From Flavobacteriales bacterium UBA6772 (lineage in GTDB: Bacteria > Bacteroidota > Bacteroidia > Flavobacteriales > Flavobacteriaceae): a DNA stretch of 64,000 nt. Positions 37,072-49,011 of this stretch are shown here, piece after piece (the stretch's first letter is position 1; every line of letters begins with the position of its first letter). The notes under the pieces were generated by a model, which was not told the origin of the DNA, did not search any database, and worked only from the letters and a program-made list of their open reading frames with translations. A program made the position numbers and the translations under genes. Location of the stretch: the NCBI GenBank assembly GCA_905181765.1, contig CAJIYW010000007.1, positions 1 to 64,000 of the forward strand, given 5' to 3'.

Positions 37072-38139
37072 CTATAAAGTATCTACGTTATTTAAATCTG
37101 CAAATGCTTGTTTTAAACGCGTTTTAAAAGTTTCTTCACCTTCACGTAACCATTTTCTTGGGTCGTAATATTTTTTATTAGGTTGGTCTGCTCCATCAGG
37201 ATTACCAATTTGAGTAGCTACATAAGCAGCTTTTTCTTGCATATAATTTCTAATACCTTCGGTAAAAGCAAACTGCATATCTGTATCGATATTCATTTTT
37301 ATAACTCCATACCCAATAGATTCTCTAATTTCTTCTACAGTAGAACCAGAACCACCATGAAAAACAAAATCGATAGTATTGTGAGGTACATTGTATTTTT
37401 TAGAAATATACTCTTGAGAATTTAATAAAATTTTTGGTGTTAATTTTACGTTTCCTGGCTTATAAACACCATGAACGTTACCAAATGCTGCTGCAATTGT
37501 AAATTGAGGAGAAACTTTTAATAACTCTTCATACGCATATGCAACTTCTTCTGGTTGCGTATATAATTTAGAGACATCAACATCAGAATTATCTACACCA
37601 TCTTCTTCACCACCAGTTATTCCTAATTCAATCTCTAAAGTCATACCCATTTTACTCATACGAGCTAAATACGTTTTACAGATTTCTATATTTTCTTCTA
37701 AAGGCTCTTCAGACAAATCTATCATGTGAGAACTATATAAAGGGCTACCAGTTTCAGCAAAATGCTTTTCAGAAGCATCTAATAAACCATCTATCCACGG
37801 TAGTAATTTTTTTGCAGCATGGTCTGTGTGTAAAATTACAGGTACACCATAAGCAAGCGCTAATTCATGCACATGTTTTGCACCAGCAATACCACCAGCA
37901 ATAGCAGCTTTTTCACCTTCATTAGATAAACCTTTACCTGCATTAAATTGTGCGCCACCATTAGAAAACTGAATGATTACAGGAGCATTTAAATCTCTAG
38001 CAGTTTCTAAAACACCATTAATAGTGTTAGAACCAATTACATTCACTGCAGGTAATGCAAATCCTTTTTCTTTCGCTAGGTTAAAAATTGCTTGTACTTC
38101 TTTACCTGTTGCAACTCCAGGTTTAATATTGTGACTCAT
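37072..38139 (-). CDS. fbaA: class II fructose-bisphosphate aldolase
   Basis: This zinc-dependent aldolase splits fructose-1,6-bisphosphate into two triose phosphates. The start is ATG 38139 (MSHNIKPGVATGKEV); the frame is open 13 codons further. VILHTDHAAKKLLPW near 110 holds a zinc-binding His and the catalytic Asp, HGVYKPGNVKL near 227 and FVFHGGSGSTVEEIRES near 262 hold the remaining zinc ligands and the phosphate site. The protein is about 355 residues, as for the E. coli-type class IIA enzyme. It is intact, with its own terminator and a -7 element. Confidence 0.95.
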   Translation of the reverse strand: MSHNIKPGVATGKEVQAIFNLAKEKGFALPAVNVIGSNTINGVLETARDLNAPVIIQFSNGGAQFNAGKGLSNEGEKAAIAGGIAGAKHVHELALAYGVPVILHTDHAAKKLLPWIDGLLDASEKHFAETGSPLYSSHMIDLSEEPLEENIEICKTYLARMSKMGMTLEIELGITGGEEDGVDNSDVDVSKLYTQPEEVAYAYEELLKVSPQFTIAAAFGNVHGVYKPGNVKLTPKILLNSQEYISKKYNVPHNTIDFVFHGGSGSTVEEIRESIGYGVIKMNIDTDMQFAFTEGIRNYMQEKAAYVATQIGNPDGADQPNKKYYDPRKWLREGEETFKTRLKQAFADLNNVDTL

Positions 38140-38175
38140 ATTGTTATATTTTAATTTGTAATTCTTTAATTTGTC

Positions 38176-38183
38176 CAAAAATA
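38176..38183 (-). promoter_or_regulatory. TAnnTTTG -7 element for fbaA
   Basis: TATTTTTG on the minus strand lies 36 bases before ATG 38139. The T-rich centre makes this match less specific than others here. Confidence 0.35.
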
Positions 38184-38256
38184 CTAAAAATAGGTGCTTT
38201 TTAGTTGGAAGAATACAGAAAATAACGAAAACGTTATAGAGTTTTAGCTAATTTTA

Positions 38257-40757
38257 CTAAAAAGGATAATTGATTCCTATATTATATTCTGCGCTTGCAA
38301 AATTGTAGTTTTTAAACCACTTATCATTCTTTAAATAAGGCTCATACGTTTTAAAACCCATATCCAACCTTAGCACAAAAAAACTTAAATCATATCGCAG
38401 TCCAAAACCAGAGCCAATTGCAATATCTTCTAATGAAGACAAACTATCAAACTTAGCATCTTGGTCTATAAAATCAGATCCTGAAATATCCCAAATATTA
38501 CCAGCATCCATAAACATAGCTCCTTTTAAACTACCTACTAAATCAAAACGATATTCTAGACTTGTTAAAAACTTAAAACTACCTACATTAAACTCTAAAC
38601 CACTACTTCTACTTCCTGGACCTAATTCATAGGTCTTCCAGGCCCTAATATCATTAGAACCTCCTGCGAAATAACTCCTTGTAAAAGGAATATCTGAATT
38701 ATCATACGTGAAAATTCCTCCTAAAAAAGTTCTAACTCCAAATACTGAAGTTGCCCCAACATCCCAGAAACGCTTATATTCTAAATCGATTTTAAAATAT
38801 TGTGCTAATGGAATTTTTAAGAGTGTCTTTTTATCATTTGCATTGTAACTTTTAGAAAATAACCCTAAAATATTTCCTGAATTAGAAATTCTTGCTTTAA
38901 AAAAAGAAAAATTATTATCTTTAAAGTCTATTTGACTATTGTAGGTATATGAGTATGCAATCGTAGGGATTAAAAAATCTGAGGTAACAATATTATATCT
39001 ATTCTGAATATTTAAAACTGTATTGTAGTCAGCTAGAATTTGAACTTCTAAAGTCTGTATCTGCAGCAACTATTTTTATAAAATCTAAAGCTTCTGATGC
39101 TTGTATGTCTAGATTTGTTGATAATGGAAAATAAGAAGTATTATTTGCATATCATAAATTTCGCAACATTATTTAGATTGGTAAATTCAGAACGATAAAT
39201 ATTAAAAAAACGATTTATATTCAAGTTCTGAATATACTGTGTATTAAAAATCTCTAATTGAATTGTTTTCTTTTTAGTGTATTCCCATTTATAATCTGAC
39301 AAAAATGTAAATGTTTGTCTATCTAATCCTATATTTTTTTGTAGACTTAATCCTAAAGAAAATAATGTTCTTGGAGACATTCTTTTTGGCACTAATTTAC
39401 TCAATCCAAAGGGAGCAATAAGTCGAGGTATCTCTAAAGAAGCATCTCTCCAATTTCCCAACCAGGACCATTATTCGAATTAAACCAAGAACCTAAAACA
39501 GATAATTTTAATAATTCCGCTCCTCTAAAAACATTTCTATCAATAAAAGAAAACTTAGCTGAAGTACCAATATTTCTAATATTAGAATGCGTTAATTCTG
39601 TTTCAAAACCTGTTGTAAATTTTTCTATGGGAGTCAAAAATAAATCCATTTTTAATTCATCACCTGAACTGTTAATAGGTGTAAACGAAATATTTGTAGT
39701 TTTAAAGTTTTTAAGTGATTTAAGGTGGTTTCTAGTTAAGTTTCTAAGTGTATCTTTAAAAACATCTCCAGGATTAAAAAAGATAGACGCAGCTAAATAC
39801 TTAGGATTGTATTTTAGTTTGTCATGCGATAAAAAGTTAATGCCTTTGTACATATAAGAATCTTGAAAGCTTCATCCTTTTTTGTGTACGAATAATCTGT
39901 AACTACATTAATTTCTTTAATTCTATGTACTTTATAATCTTTCTTGATGTATTTTCCATCAACCTCTTCATAACGATCTTTAGCAATTAAAAAATCTACA
40001 TTTGTTTTATAATCTGCTCTGGTAGAATCTACATAAAAACCCAAAGCAGCGTCAGAAAAATGATAAACTCCACTATTCCTAAAGAGTTTTAACACATTAC
40101 TAGCTTCTTGTCTAAAAATATTGTCGTTGTATTGGTTTCCACTTTTTAACAAAGATCGTATTCCAGCATCTTTATAAATAGAGTCTAAAACTACAGACTC
40201 TATTTTCAACTTAATAGTATCTAGCATTGTTGGTTTTCCTCTACGTATCGGTATTCTATTGTTGCTTTTTTCTTAATAGTATCTCTATTAATTTTAGAAA
40301 TTACTTGAGATTCAAAATACCCTTTAGTTTTATAATAAGCCTCTAAATTCTCTGAAGTTCTTTGTACTTTATTTTCACTTATAATTACTGGAGCATCAAA
40401 ACTTAAAAACCATTTATTTAATTTAATTAATTCATTTGCATACACAATACTCTGTTTTTCAGAAAAGATATTTTTAACAAATTTATATTTATTTGGATGT
40501 TTATTAGCCCATTTTAATGCTGTTTTTGGCTTATCATGATTTCCTAAATTATGAAAATATAAACCAATTGGAGCTCCAAGTAACTTTGGATTGGGCTTTT
40601 GAAGTATGAATTTTTCTAACTCGGCGCTCTTATCTCTTGCGCTATCTACAAAAACATAATTTTGCGAAAGCATGTATTCATTCTCGGCAACATGTTTTGT
40701 AGAATTACAAGCAACAAAAAATAAAATAAGTAGAAAGTAAAAAGAAAGTTTTTTCAT
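38257..40757 (-). CDS. tamL: TamL-type BamA/TamA-family outer-membrane lipoprotein (several indels)
   Basis: This Omp85-family protein probably pairs with TamB to insert proteins into the outer membrane. The start is ATG 40757, giving lipobox FVAC in the signal; lipid-anchored TamA homologues are the Bacteroidota TamL form. POTRA-like sequence follows, then a C-terminal D15 surface-antigen barrel with LGPGSRSSGLEF, GSLKGAMFMDAGNIWD and a terminal NYPF. The frame is lost near 40224, 39860, 39450 and 39090. One extra base each restores, for example, EAFKDSYMYKGINFLS and WEIG-x-DASLEIPR. The rejoined length is about 830 residues. Confidence 0.82.
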
Positions 40758-40826
40758 TACTTTAGCCATACATTTAACATCAAAAATAGTATTTTTCAAC
40801 GGTTTATTTCCAATTAGACACAATTA

Positions 40827-41557
40827 ATGAGTATCTCCAAAAATCAACTAAAATTAATAACAAGTTTATCGCAGAAAAAGTATAGACAAAAGCATAATTT
40901 ATTTATTGCAGAAGGTGTAAAAGTGTTGAATGAATTATTAAATTCACCTTTTGAGATTGAAACATTATTTTGCACAGATGATTTTGAGTTGCTATTTCTG
41001 AAAAAAAAGTTTACGAATTTCTGAAACTGAATTAAAAAAAGTAAGTACGCTCAAATCTCCTAATAAAGCTTTAGGTATTTTTAAAATTCCTAAAGAAAAA
41101 GCGCTACAAAATTCTGGTTTAACCATTGCTTTAGATGCTATTAACGACCCCGGTAATCTCGGGACAATTATACGTTTATGCGATTGGTTTGGTCTTCAAC
41201 CAATTGGTTTGTTCTAAAGATACTGTAGATTGCTATAATCAAAAAGTAGTGCAGGCCTCTATGGGATCTTTAACTCGTGTTTCAATTCATTATACAGATT
41301 TAGAAAACTATATAACTAAAAGTAATTTAGATACCTTTATTGCAGATATGGATGGTGAAAATGTATATAAAACTAAATTACCAAAAGAAGGAATTCTCAT
41401 TATGGGCAATGAGGCAAACGGAGTTTCAGAAGAAATTAAATCCTTACTTCAGTATAAAATATCAATTCCAAGATTTGGAGAAACACAAGAAACTGAAAGT
41501 TTAAATGTTGCTACCGCGACTGCTATTTTATTAAGTGAATTTAAACGTAGTTATTAA
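40827..41557 (+). CDS. TrmH/SpoU-family RNA 2'-O-methyltransferase (three indels)
   Basis: An RNA ribose methyltransferase with an N-terminal substrate-binding domain and a C-terminal SPOUT knot. The knot motifs are complete once frames are joined: DAINDPGNLGTIIR, LIMGNEANGVSEEI and ETESLNVATATAILL. One base is missing near 40988 and another near 41018, and one G is extra near 41209. Correcting them gives VAISEKKVYEISETELKKV and LQPIVCSKDTVDCY. The product is about 243 residues. It is divergent from tamL with a 69-base gap, the usual flavobacterial arrangement. Confidence 0.85.
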
Positions 41558-41597
41558 ATTTTAGTTAGCTAACTTTTAGAGTTTAACTTAAAATTAC

Positions 41598-42337
41598 CTA
41601 CTCAAATGCAAAATTCAAGAAAACCCTCTTGTGCCCATAAAATTTACAGGAGCCGTCCATCTGCTATTGATGTCATTGTCATATTTTAATTTCGTTATTC
41701 ATTGCAAATACGCCACGAATTGATGGAGAGAATTTAAAATAATACAAGTAAAAATCTACACCTACTCCGATCTTCATACATAAAGTTATGGGTTTTCATC
41801 CTAAATTCTCCTGCAGAATTATCTTCTTGATTCTTTTCATTACTAGAGAAATTATAATCATAAGAAACCCCACCTAAAATATATGGTCTTATGTTCTTAT
41901 ATCTATTTGTACTAAATTTAAACACAAAAGGAACATGCAAGTAAGTTGAACCTATTTCTCTAATACTATCTTGTGGTATTGAAGAATTTGTTAAATGATT
42001 AAATACTATTTTTTTAGTATTACTTACCAAACCGGGTTCTAAACGTAAATTTAAATTTTTATGCAAACGTAAATCTGCGATTAAACCTACATTAAACCCA
42101 CCATTTACGACTACTGTTACATTAGGTTTGTCATAAAAATCCAGGAAAATCAGGATTAGGAATTTGTTTATCCGTAAAATTTAGTTTAAAATCATTCTGA
42201 TTTATTCCTAAGTAGAACCCATAATGTATTAATTTTCTATCAAAAGTTGGTATATATTCTACACGTTCTGTTTGCGCAAAAAAAGCGGCAGCTGCTAAAA
42301 GGAAAAATCCAATAATTAAGATTCTTTTACTCATCAT
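41598..42337 (-). CDS. porT: PorT-like outer-membrane barrel of the type IX secretion system (several indels)
   Basis: PorT (SprT) is a small barrel needed for type IX secretion. A signal peptide at the N-terminus is followed by EYIPTFDRKLIHYGFYLGIN and barrel strands. Corrections needed: remove one T near 42135 to give GFYDKPNVTVVVNGGFNVGL, one base near 41763 to give YEIGVGVDFYLYYFKFSPS, one A near 41685, and add one G near 41621 to give RGVFLNFAFE before a TAG at 41598. The rejoined length, 246 residues, and the position directly after ubiE (start overlapping its stop) both fit PorT in flavobacteria. Confidence 0.75.
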
Positions 42338-43065
42338 TATTTACGTGCAGTATAAATTGTTGCAACTCCAAAAGTTACAGGTTTGTGTTCTGTAGTGTTA
42401 AACCCATTTTTTTGTAAAATATTGTTGAATGCTTCTCCAAAAGGAAAAGAGTTTGCAGATTCAGATAAGTAAGAATAAGCAACTTTATCTTTAGAAAATA
42501 GTCTACCCACAATTGGTAAGAATAAATTTGTGTATATTTTATAGCCTTGTTTAAAAGGAAATTTTACAGGATTTGAAGTTTCGAGAATCACCAAAACTCC
42601 TGTAGGTTTTAAAACTCTTGCAATTTCTTTAATTCCTTTATCTAAATTCGCAAAGTTTCGAACCCCGAAAGAAACTGTAATCGCATCAAAAGTATGGTCT
42701 TCAAAAGGCATTTCTTCAGAATCAGCAACAATCATTTCTATTTTATCAGAAAGGTTTGCTTTCGCTATTTTTTCTTTCCCAATATTTAGCATTCCTGGAG
42801 AAATATCTAAACCTACAATTCTATCCGGTTTTAAATCGGCCATCATTAAAGCTAAATCTCCTGTTCCTGTAGCAATGTCTAAAATGTGCTTCGAATTGTT
42901 CTCTCCAACAATCTTCACTACTTTTTTGCGCCACTTTATATCAATACCTAAAGAAATAACTCTATTTAAACCGTCATAATTGCCAGAAATAGCATCGAAC
43001 ATTTTTGCTACTTGCTCTTTTTTTCCTAATTCAGAATCTTTGTATGGTTTAATTATTTTTGACAT
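42337..43065 (-). CDS. ubiE: demethylmenaquinone methyltransferase
   Basis: UbiE/MenG methylates demethylmenaquinone in the last step of menaquinone synthesis; flavobacteria use menaquinone. The start is ATG 43065 ([20 protein letters not shown]). The SAM-binding motif [14 protein letters not shown] is near 61, [10 protein letters not shown] near 82, [14 protein letters not shown] near 130 and [15 protein letters not shown] near 146. About 242 residues, intact. Its TAA shares one base with the porT ATG, so the two genes are coupled. Confidence 0.92.
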   Translation of the reverse strand: MSKIIKPYKDSELGKKEQVAKMFDAISGNYDGLNRVISLGIDIKWRKKVVKIVGENNSKHILDIATGTGDLALMMADLKPDRIVGLDISPGMLNIGKEKIAKANLSDKIEMIVADSEEMPFEDHTFDAITVSFGVRNFANLDKGIKEIARVLKPTGVLVILETSNPVKFPFKQGYKIYTNLFLPIVGRLFSKDKVAYSYLSESANSFPFGEAFNNILQKNGFNTTEHKPVTFGVATIYTARK

Positions 43066-43111
43066 ATTATGTAGCTTTGGGCTATTCGCAATTTGCTTTT
43101 CACCAAATTTG

Positions 43112-44017
43112 TTATCCGTTAATTGCAACCACTTCATTAATCATGTTTGGCAACATTTCTTTTAATAAATTTTCTATTCCATTTTTTAATGTTGCTGTAG
43201 AAGATGGACAACCGCTACAAGCACCTTGCAACACTACACTTACTACTTTATTAGCTTCATCATATGATCGAAAAGCTATATTACCTCCATCACTAGCAAC
43301 TGCTGGTTTTATGTATTCATCTAGAATGTCTACAATCTGTGCAGAGATGCCTTCTAAAACTACTTTTGGTGCTGCTACATTATTTTCTGTAGCTATAGTT
43401 TCTTCTTTTGGCAACTCCTTAATAATTATTTTTCCATCCGCTAAATACTCACGAATAAATGTTCTTACTTCTCCGTAAACATCATTCCATTCTACCATAT
43501 CGTATTTAGTAACAGAAATATAATTGTCTGAAATAAATACTTCTTTTACAAACGGAAAGTTAAAAATTGCTTGTGCTAAAGGTGATGATGCATTTGCTTC
43601 ATCTATATTTTTAAACTCAACATCTGTTTGTGTTAATGCTTTATTTACTCCAAACTTCATTACTGCAGGATTTGGCGTCACTTCAGCGTACACTTCAATA
43701 GCTTCTTTTTTTGAAGTTCTTTGCTCGTTTACAACTACATTACCGTCACTTATATAAGCTTCTATCTGCTCTTTCACCTCTTCTTGTACATCTATCCATT
43801 CTAAAATATCAAAACGTTGAATGGCAATAAAATTAGCAGTAATAAATACTTTTTTTACAAATGGTAAATAAAATAATTCTTGAGCCAAAGGAGAGTTTTT
43901 AGCTTCATCTATATTGTTAAACTCATAACTACCGCCATTAATTAAAATAGCAGTACTATTAAATTTAAGTATGGTATTATTCGTAGTTTCTTGTATTGTA
44001 ATTTTAGTTTCTAACAT
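43112..44017 (-). CDS. NifU-family iron-sulfur carrier with duplicated Nfu N-domains
   Basis: The 301-residue protein has two Nfu N-terminal-type domains in tandem (about residues 1-85 and 100-190) that share the pattern [20 protein letters not shown] / [22 protein letters not shown]-terminal NifU domain (about 215-300) carries [20 protein letters not shown], where the CxxC binds a 4Fe-4S cluster. It should deliver clusters to client proteins. It lies 46 bases before ubiE on the same strand and has a -7 element just upstream. The gene is intact. Confidence 0.9.
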   Translation of the reverse strand: MLETKITIQETTNNTILKFNSTAILINGGSYEFNNIDEAKNSPLAQELFYLPFVKKVFITANFIAIQRFDILEWIDVQEEVKEQIEAYISDGNVVVNEQRTSKKEAIEVYAEVTPNPAVMKFGVNKALTQTDVEFKNIDEANASSPLAQAIFNFPFVKEVFISDNYISVTKYDMVEWNDVYGEVRTFIREYLADGKIIIKELPKEETIATENNVAAPKVVLEGISAQIVDILDEYIKPAVASDGGNIAFRSYDEANKVVSVVLQGACSGCPSSTATLKNGIENLLKEMLPNMINEVVAING

Positions 44018-44035
44018 GTTCTAAAAATTGAATTG

Positions 44036-44043
44036 CAAAATTA
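44036..44043 (-). promoter_or_regulatory. TAnnTTTG -7 element for the nifU-like gene
   Basis: TAATTTTG on the minus strand lies 18 bases before the start codon at 44017. Confidence 0.5.
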
Positions 44044-44085
44044 AGGGAAAAAAGATAGATAAGATTATTTTATGGAGATAAAATG

Positions 44086-44134
44086 AAGACTCTACCTTAA
44101 ATGATTTTTTTAATATCAAAGCTGGCAGAGTCTT
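44086..44134 (-). terminator. possible terminator after the FadL-type gene
   Basis: AAGACTCT and AGAGTCTT, plus two further GC pairs inside, form a stem with a long loop, 20 bases after the FadL-family stop on the minus strand. The following T-run is weak. Confidence 0.4.
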
Positions 44135-44154
44135 AATTTTTAAGTTACTATGAT

Positions 44155-45537
44155 CTATAAATTTATTAAAACTGTAGCTGTGAAAACTTTATTATCTATC
44201 GATAAATTTGCTGAGTTTACATTATAACCAGTATAAAAATTATAAGGTGCAGTTCTATTATTATTACTGTAAGCAAAATCTAATTTAAAATTCCCGAAAT
44301 TATAACCTCCTCCGTATGAATACCCTACTATATTGTCTGAATCTAAAGCTATCTTATCTGGACTTTGTTCAAACTTATAACCTCCTCTTAAACTAAGTCT
44401 TTCAAAACGCCATTCTGAACCTATATTAAGGGCATATGTTTTTCTTAATTCATTTTGAAAAAATTGATTTTCAACTAAAAAATCTGCATTCGATAATTTC
44501 ATGTTTTGATAATTTTTATTGACATAATCGATACTCAATAAGCCTTTTTTACCAAAAATAATAGCTGCACTTGCTGTTAATTTACTAGGAGTTTTTAATC
44601 TAAAAACAAACCTTTGAGAAGGGTAGTAACCTCCAGATGTATTGTCATAGATTGTAGAATTATTACTTACGACTATTTCTGTATCTCCCATAAAACCTTC
44701 ATTATCTACAATATTAGACTCTTCTAAAACCTCTGTAAACATAGTAGGTGTTTGGTATGAAAGACCAAATCTAAAATTTTGATGTGCTTTGTAAATAAAT
44801 CCCAAATTCAAAGAAACACCTGAACTGGTTATAAGATTTTCTTGATATAAGTTTGCATCTAACGTATTTCCAAATCCATCATTATTAAACTCCACCAAAG
44901 TAGCACGCTGACTAAAATTTAAGTCGTAAAAATTTAAACTAGCACCTAGATATAAGCTGTTCTTATGTACTGACGAAAAAGCGATATTCATTTCACTTAC
45001 CTCACCTGCATAATCATTAAAAAAACGCTGCTCTTCAGCTATGCTATAATCAATAATTGGTTCATTTTCATCTAAAGGAAAATCTCTAAAAATTGCAATT
45101 CCACTGTTTCCTTTAGCATTAAAACTGTTAGTAAAGTCTTTAGTTATTCTATAATTAAAGCCAAGTACAAAATTATTCCAATCAGATTTATGAGCGTTTT
45201 TAAAAACAAAAACTGCTCCGGCTTGAGATATATTCAAAAATTGATTTTGATTATTCGTGTTCGTACCATAATAGTTTGAAATTGTATTTGTTTGTCTAGA
45301 ATTAAAAGAACCCGAAAAAGCACTATTATTAAAAACAGACAAACCTGCTGGATTTATATTAACTGCAGACATGTCTCCTCCCAATGCGCCGAAAGCGCCA
45401 CTCATAGCAGTAAATCTAGCCGTACCATTTCCATCATCCTGGGAAAAAAGTAAAGCTAAATCTTGGTAACCTAAAGATTGACCATAAAACATTATAGTAA
45501 CAGCGAAAAACGCTATTGTAGTTGTTATTTTTTTCAT
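44155..45537 (-). CDS. OmpP1/FadL-family outer-membrane transporter
   Basis: A signal peptide (to about residue 20) is followed by a 440-residue barrel. The N-terminal hatch region reads RFTAMSGAFGALGGDMSAVN, then INPAGLSVF, which is the FadL/OmpP1/TodX signature around NPA. Aromatic-edged strands follow and the protein ends FTATVLINL. Such porins carry hydrophobic compounds such as long-chain fatty acids across the outer membrane, which would suit the acyl-CoA operon elsewhere in the window, though no direct link is visible. The gene is intact. Confidence 0.85.
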   Translation of the reverse strand: MKKITTTIAFFAVTIMFYGQSLGYQDLALLFSQDDGNGTARFTAMSGAFGALGGDMSAVNINPAGLSVFNNSAFSGSFNSRQTNTISNYYGTNTNNQNQFLNISQAGAVFVFKNAHKSDWNNFVLGFNYRITKDFTNSFNAKGNSGIAIFRDFPLDENEPIIDYSIAEEQRFFNDYAGEVSEMNIAFSSVHKNSLYLGASLNFYDLNFSQRATLVEFNNDGFGNTLDANLYQENLITSSGVSLNLGFIYKAHQNFRFGLSYQTPTMFTEVLEESNIVDNEGFMGDTEIVVSNNSTIYDNTSGGYYPSQRFVFRLKTPSKLTASAAIIFGKKGLLSIDYVNKNYQNMKLSNADFLVENQFFQNELRKTYALNIGSEWRFERLSLRGGYKFEQSPDKIALDSDNIVGYSYGGGYNFGNFKLDFAYSNNNRTAPYNFYTGYNVNSANLSIDNKVFTATVLINL

Positions 45538-45564
45538 TTTAAGGTTTTCTAATTATTTAGGATA

Positions 45565-46709
45565 TTAATTACCTCGCGATTTGCTTGAAGATGAGCTTCT
45601 AGTAGAACTACCTCTTGATGAAGATGAACTTCTACTAGAACTGCTTCTTGATGAAGATGAACTTCTAGAAGGTGTGCTTCTTGAATAATTTCTTATCGTT
45701 GAAGATGAACTTTTTGATGGTGTACTTCTTGATGGTGTACTTCTTGTATAACTTTTTCTAGTTGAAGTTGAAGTTCTATTCGGTACAGTTCTCTGTGTAC
45801 TTCTTGTTGTTGAAGTTGCATTTCTAGATGGAGTAGTTTTCACAGTTCTTCTCTTGTTAATGAAGTAGTAGAAGTATTCGTAGGATTTATAATAGAAGTA
45901 AATCTTTTACTCGAAGTTGCACTTTTGCTCTTCTTGTTGAAGAACTAAGCCTTGTCGTATTAACTCTTCTTCTTAGAAACTGTAGAAGAATTTCTAGTTC
46001 TTATATTATCTCTAGAATAGAAATTATTATAAGTAGCTCTTCTACCATATCGGCTATTACTTGTTGTATACCTATTGTTGTTATATGAATTTCCAAATCC
46101 GTTATTATAACCACCATACATGCCCCATCCAAATGCTAAGTTATTATGGTATGAATACCAAAAAGGATTATAGCCCCAATTATTAAATCCGTTGTTCCAA
46201 CCCCAGCCATTATTAACATCCATTGTTCCAACCCCATCTATTTCTATAACCCCAATTATTAAATCCCCTATTGTTCCATCCAAAGTTATTCCATCCAAAG
46301 TTATTCCATCCAAATTATTCCAGTAAGAACCATTATTATTGTTATTGATATACACAACTACATCATTATTATCATTGTTCCCCCAAGACGGATTTGTATT
46401 ATAACTTAAGTCATCCTCTTCATAAGAATTATCTGGAGAGTTATACGAATCTACATCTGTGAAAATAGTTTCTTCCTCTAAGTCTTCAAGGCGCTCTAAC
46501 TCATTTGTAAAGTAGTTTTTATTATAATTATTATAAGCTTTTTCACCCACAACAATTACATTTTTTTCTGTATCAGTGTTTGAATAGCCCTCATAAATAC
46601 CATCGTTATTGTAAGCACTTTGATAAGTACCACAAGATATAAGCAGCATATTAACTAAAAGAATTAATATTAATTGATTTGTATTTCGAAATTTATATGA
46701 CAGCTTCAT
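45565..46709 (-). CDS. low-complexity lipoprotein with Trp/Asn-rich and Ser/Arg-rich regions (several indels)
   Basis: A lipoprotein signal (lipobox LLISC near residue 26) is followed by an acidic region (IFTDVDSYNSPDNSYEEDD), a Trp/Gly/Asn-rich region and a long Ser/Arg/Thr-rich tail. The tail is the frame 45565-45843, which is not a separate gene: the intervening bases read SSSTRR, KSATSSKRFTS and TRRTVKTTPSRNATS in alternating frames. In the middle, a shifted frame gives DGITLDGITLDG, whereas the correct frame reads FGWNNFGWNNFGWNN. At least four indels are needed. Similar flavobacterial proteins carry a meaningless vitellogenin label. The function is unknown; surface exposure is inferred. 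Confidence 0.65.
46276..46320. repeat. three tandem copies of a 15-base repeat
   Basis: CCATCCAAAGTTATT occurs at 46276 and 46291, with a variant copy at 46306. Read on the minus strand in the correct frame each unit encodes FGWNN, part of the Trp/Asn-rich region of the lipoprotein gene. Confidence 0.85.
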
Positions 46710-46846
46710 AGACCTTATTTTTTAGTATACATTAGTTTTTTATAAAAATTGTTATGCAAAAAAACTCAAACTTTAACTAGTCTCTAAGCTTTTTGTAGTA
46801 ATTTTGTTTTGTTTTGTTGGTGGGTAAATACAAAACAATCTTTTAA

Positions 46847-48375
<1,529 letters not shown>

Positions 48376-48410
48376 ATTTGAAAAAAAATCCATTTTTTTT
48401 TCAAAAATTA

Positions 48411-48440
48411 TTGTGAAATTTAAAAAACGTTGTATATTTG
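48411..48440 (+). promoter_or_regulatory. complete Bacteroidota promoter (TTG-N19-TAnnTTTG) for tRNA-Glu
   Basis: TTG at 48411 and TATATTTG at 48433-48440 are separated by exactly 19 bases, the consensus spacing for the Bacteroidota housekeeping sigma factor. It lies 31 bases before the tRNA-Glu gene and also serves as the obvious promoter for rpsT. It is the best promoter match in the window. Confidence 0.8.
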
Positions 48441-48471
48441 CACCCGCAATTGAGGCACACTTAATTGTTCT

Positions 48472-48543
48472 GGTCCGTTCGTCTAGGGGTTAGGACGCAT
48501 GGTTTTCATCCATGTAACACGGGTTCGATTCCCGTACGGACTA
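48472..48543 (+). tRNA. tRNA-Glu (UUC)
   Basis: A 72-base cloverleaf folds without mismatch. The acceptor GGTCCGT pairs with ACGGACT (one G-T), the anticodon stem CATGG/CCATG holds loop TTTTCAT with anticodon TTC, and the T arm is ACGGG-TTCGATT-CCCGT. The discriminator base is A and the CCA end is not encoded. It lies between proS and rpsT and shares a promoter with rpsT. Confidence 0.95.
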
Positions 48544-48577
48544 CAAAAGTTTTAATTAAAAAACGAAACAAGAAATT

Positions 48578-48829
48578 ATGGCAAATCACAAGTCAGCATT
48601 AAAGAGAATTAGAAGTAACGAAGCTAAAAGATTACGTAACAAGTATCAACACAAAACAGCAAGAAATGCTGTTAGAGATTTACGTACATCAGAGGACAAG
48701 AAAGAAGCAGAAGGTAAATTAAATACTGTAATTTCTATGTTAGATAAATTAGCTAAGAATAATATTATTCACAAGAATAAAGCAGCCAATTTAAAATCTC
48801 AATTGACAAAGCACGTATCTGCAATGTAA
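48578..48829 (+). CDS. rpsT: 30S ribosomal protein S20
   Basis: S20 binds 16S rRNA early in 30S assembly. The 83-residue, highly basic protein starts MANHKSALKRIRSNEAKRLR and ends in HKNKAANLKSQLTKHVSAM, the typical three-helix pattern. It is 34 bases after tRNA-Glu and likely transcribed with it from the strong promoter upstream. A strong terminator follows. The gene is intact. Confidence 0.96.
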   Translation: MANHKSALKRIRSNEAKRLRNKYQHKTARNAVRDLRTSEDKKEAEGKLNTVISMLDKLAKNNIIHKNKAANLKSQLTKHVSAM

Positions 48830-48856
48830 GCTTTTACATTCCGGTAAAAAACTTAG

Positions 48857-48887
48857 AACTCTGAATATTTATATTCAGAGTTTTTTA
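48857..48887 (+). terminator. rho-independent terminator after rpsT
   Basis: AACTCTGAATA and TATTCAGAGTT form a perfect 11-base-pair stem with a four-base loop and a T-run. It starts 28 bases after the rpsT stop. Confidence 0.88.
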
Positions 48888-49011
48888 TTGTTTATAATTT
48901 AAATGAGCATTACTTTATACCATCTAAATTTAAAAACTTAGAGGTACTTAAAAGTATTATAGGATAACGTAAGAAATCAATTTTCACAAGCATTACATTC
49001 TTACTCACCCC

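Noticed and set aside
45565..45843. Separate Ser/Arg-rich gene
   Set aside because: Upstream bases continue the same composition in alternating frames back to the lipoprotein at 46709, so it is the 3' part of one gene broken by indels.
46276..46320. Short tandem repeats as a possible CRISPR or regulatory array
   Set aside because: The units are 15 bases without spacers and encode FGWNN in the correct reading frame of a low-complexity protein.
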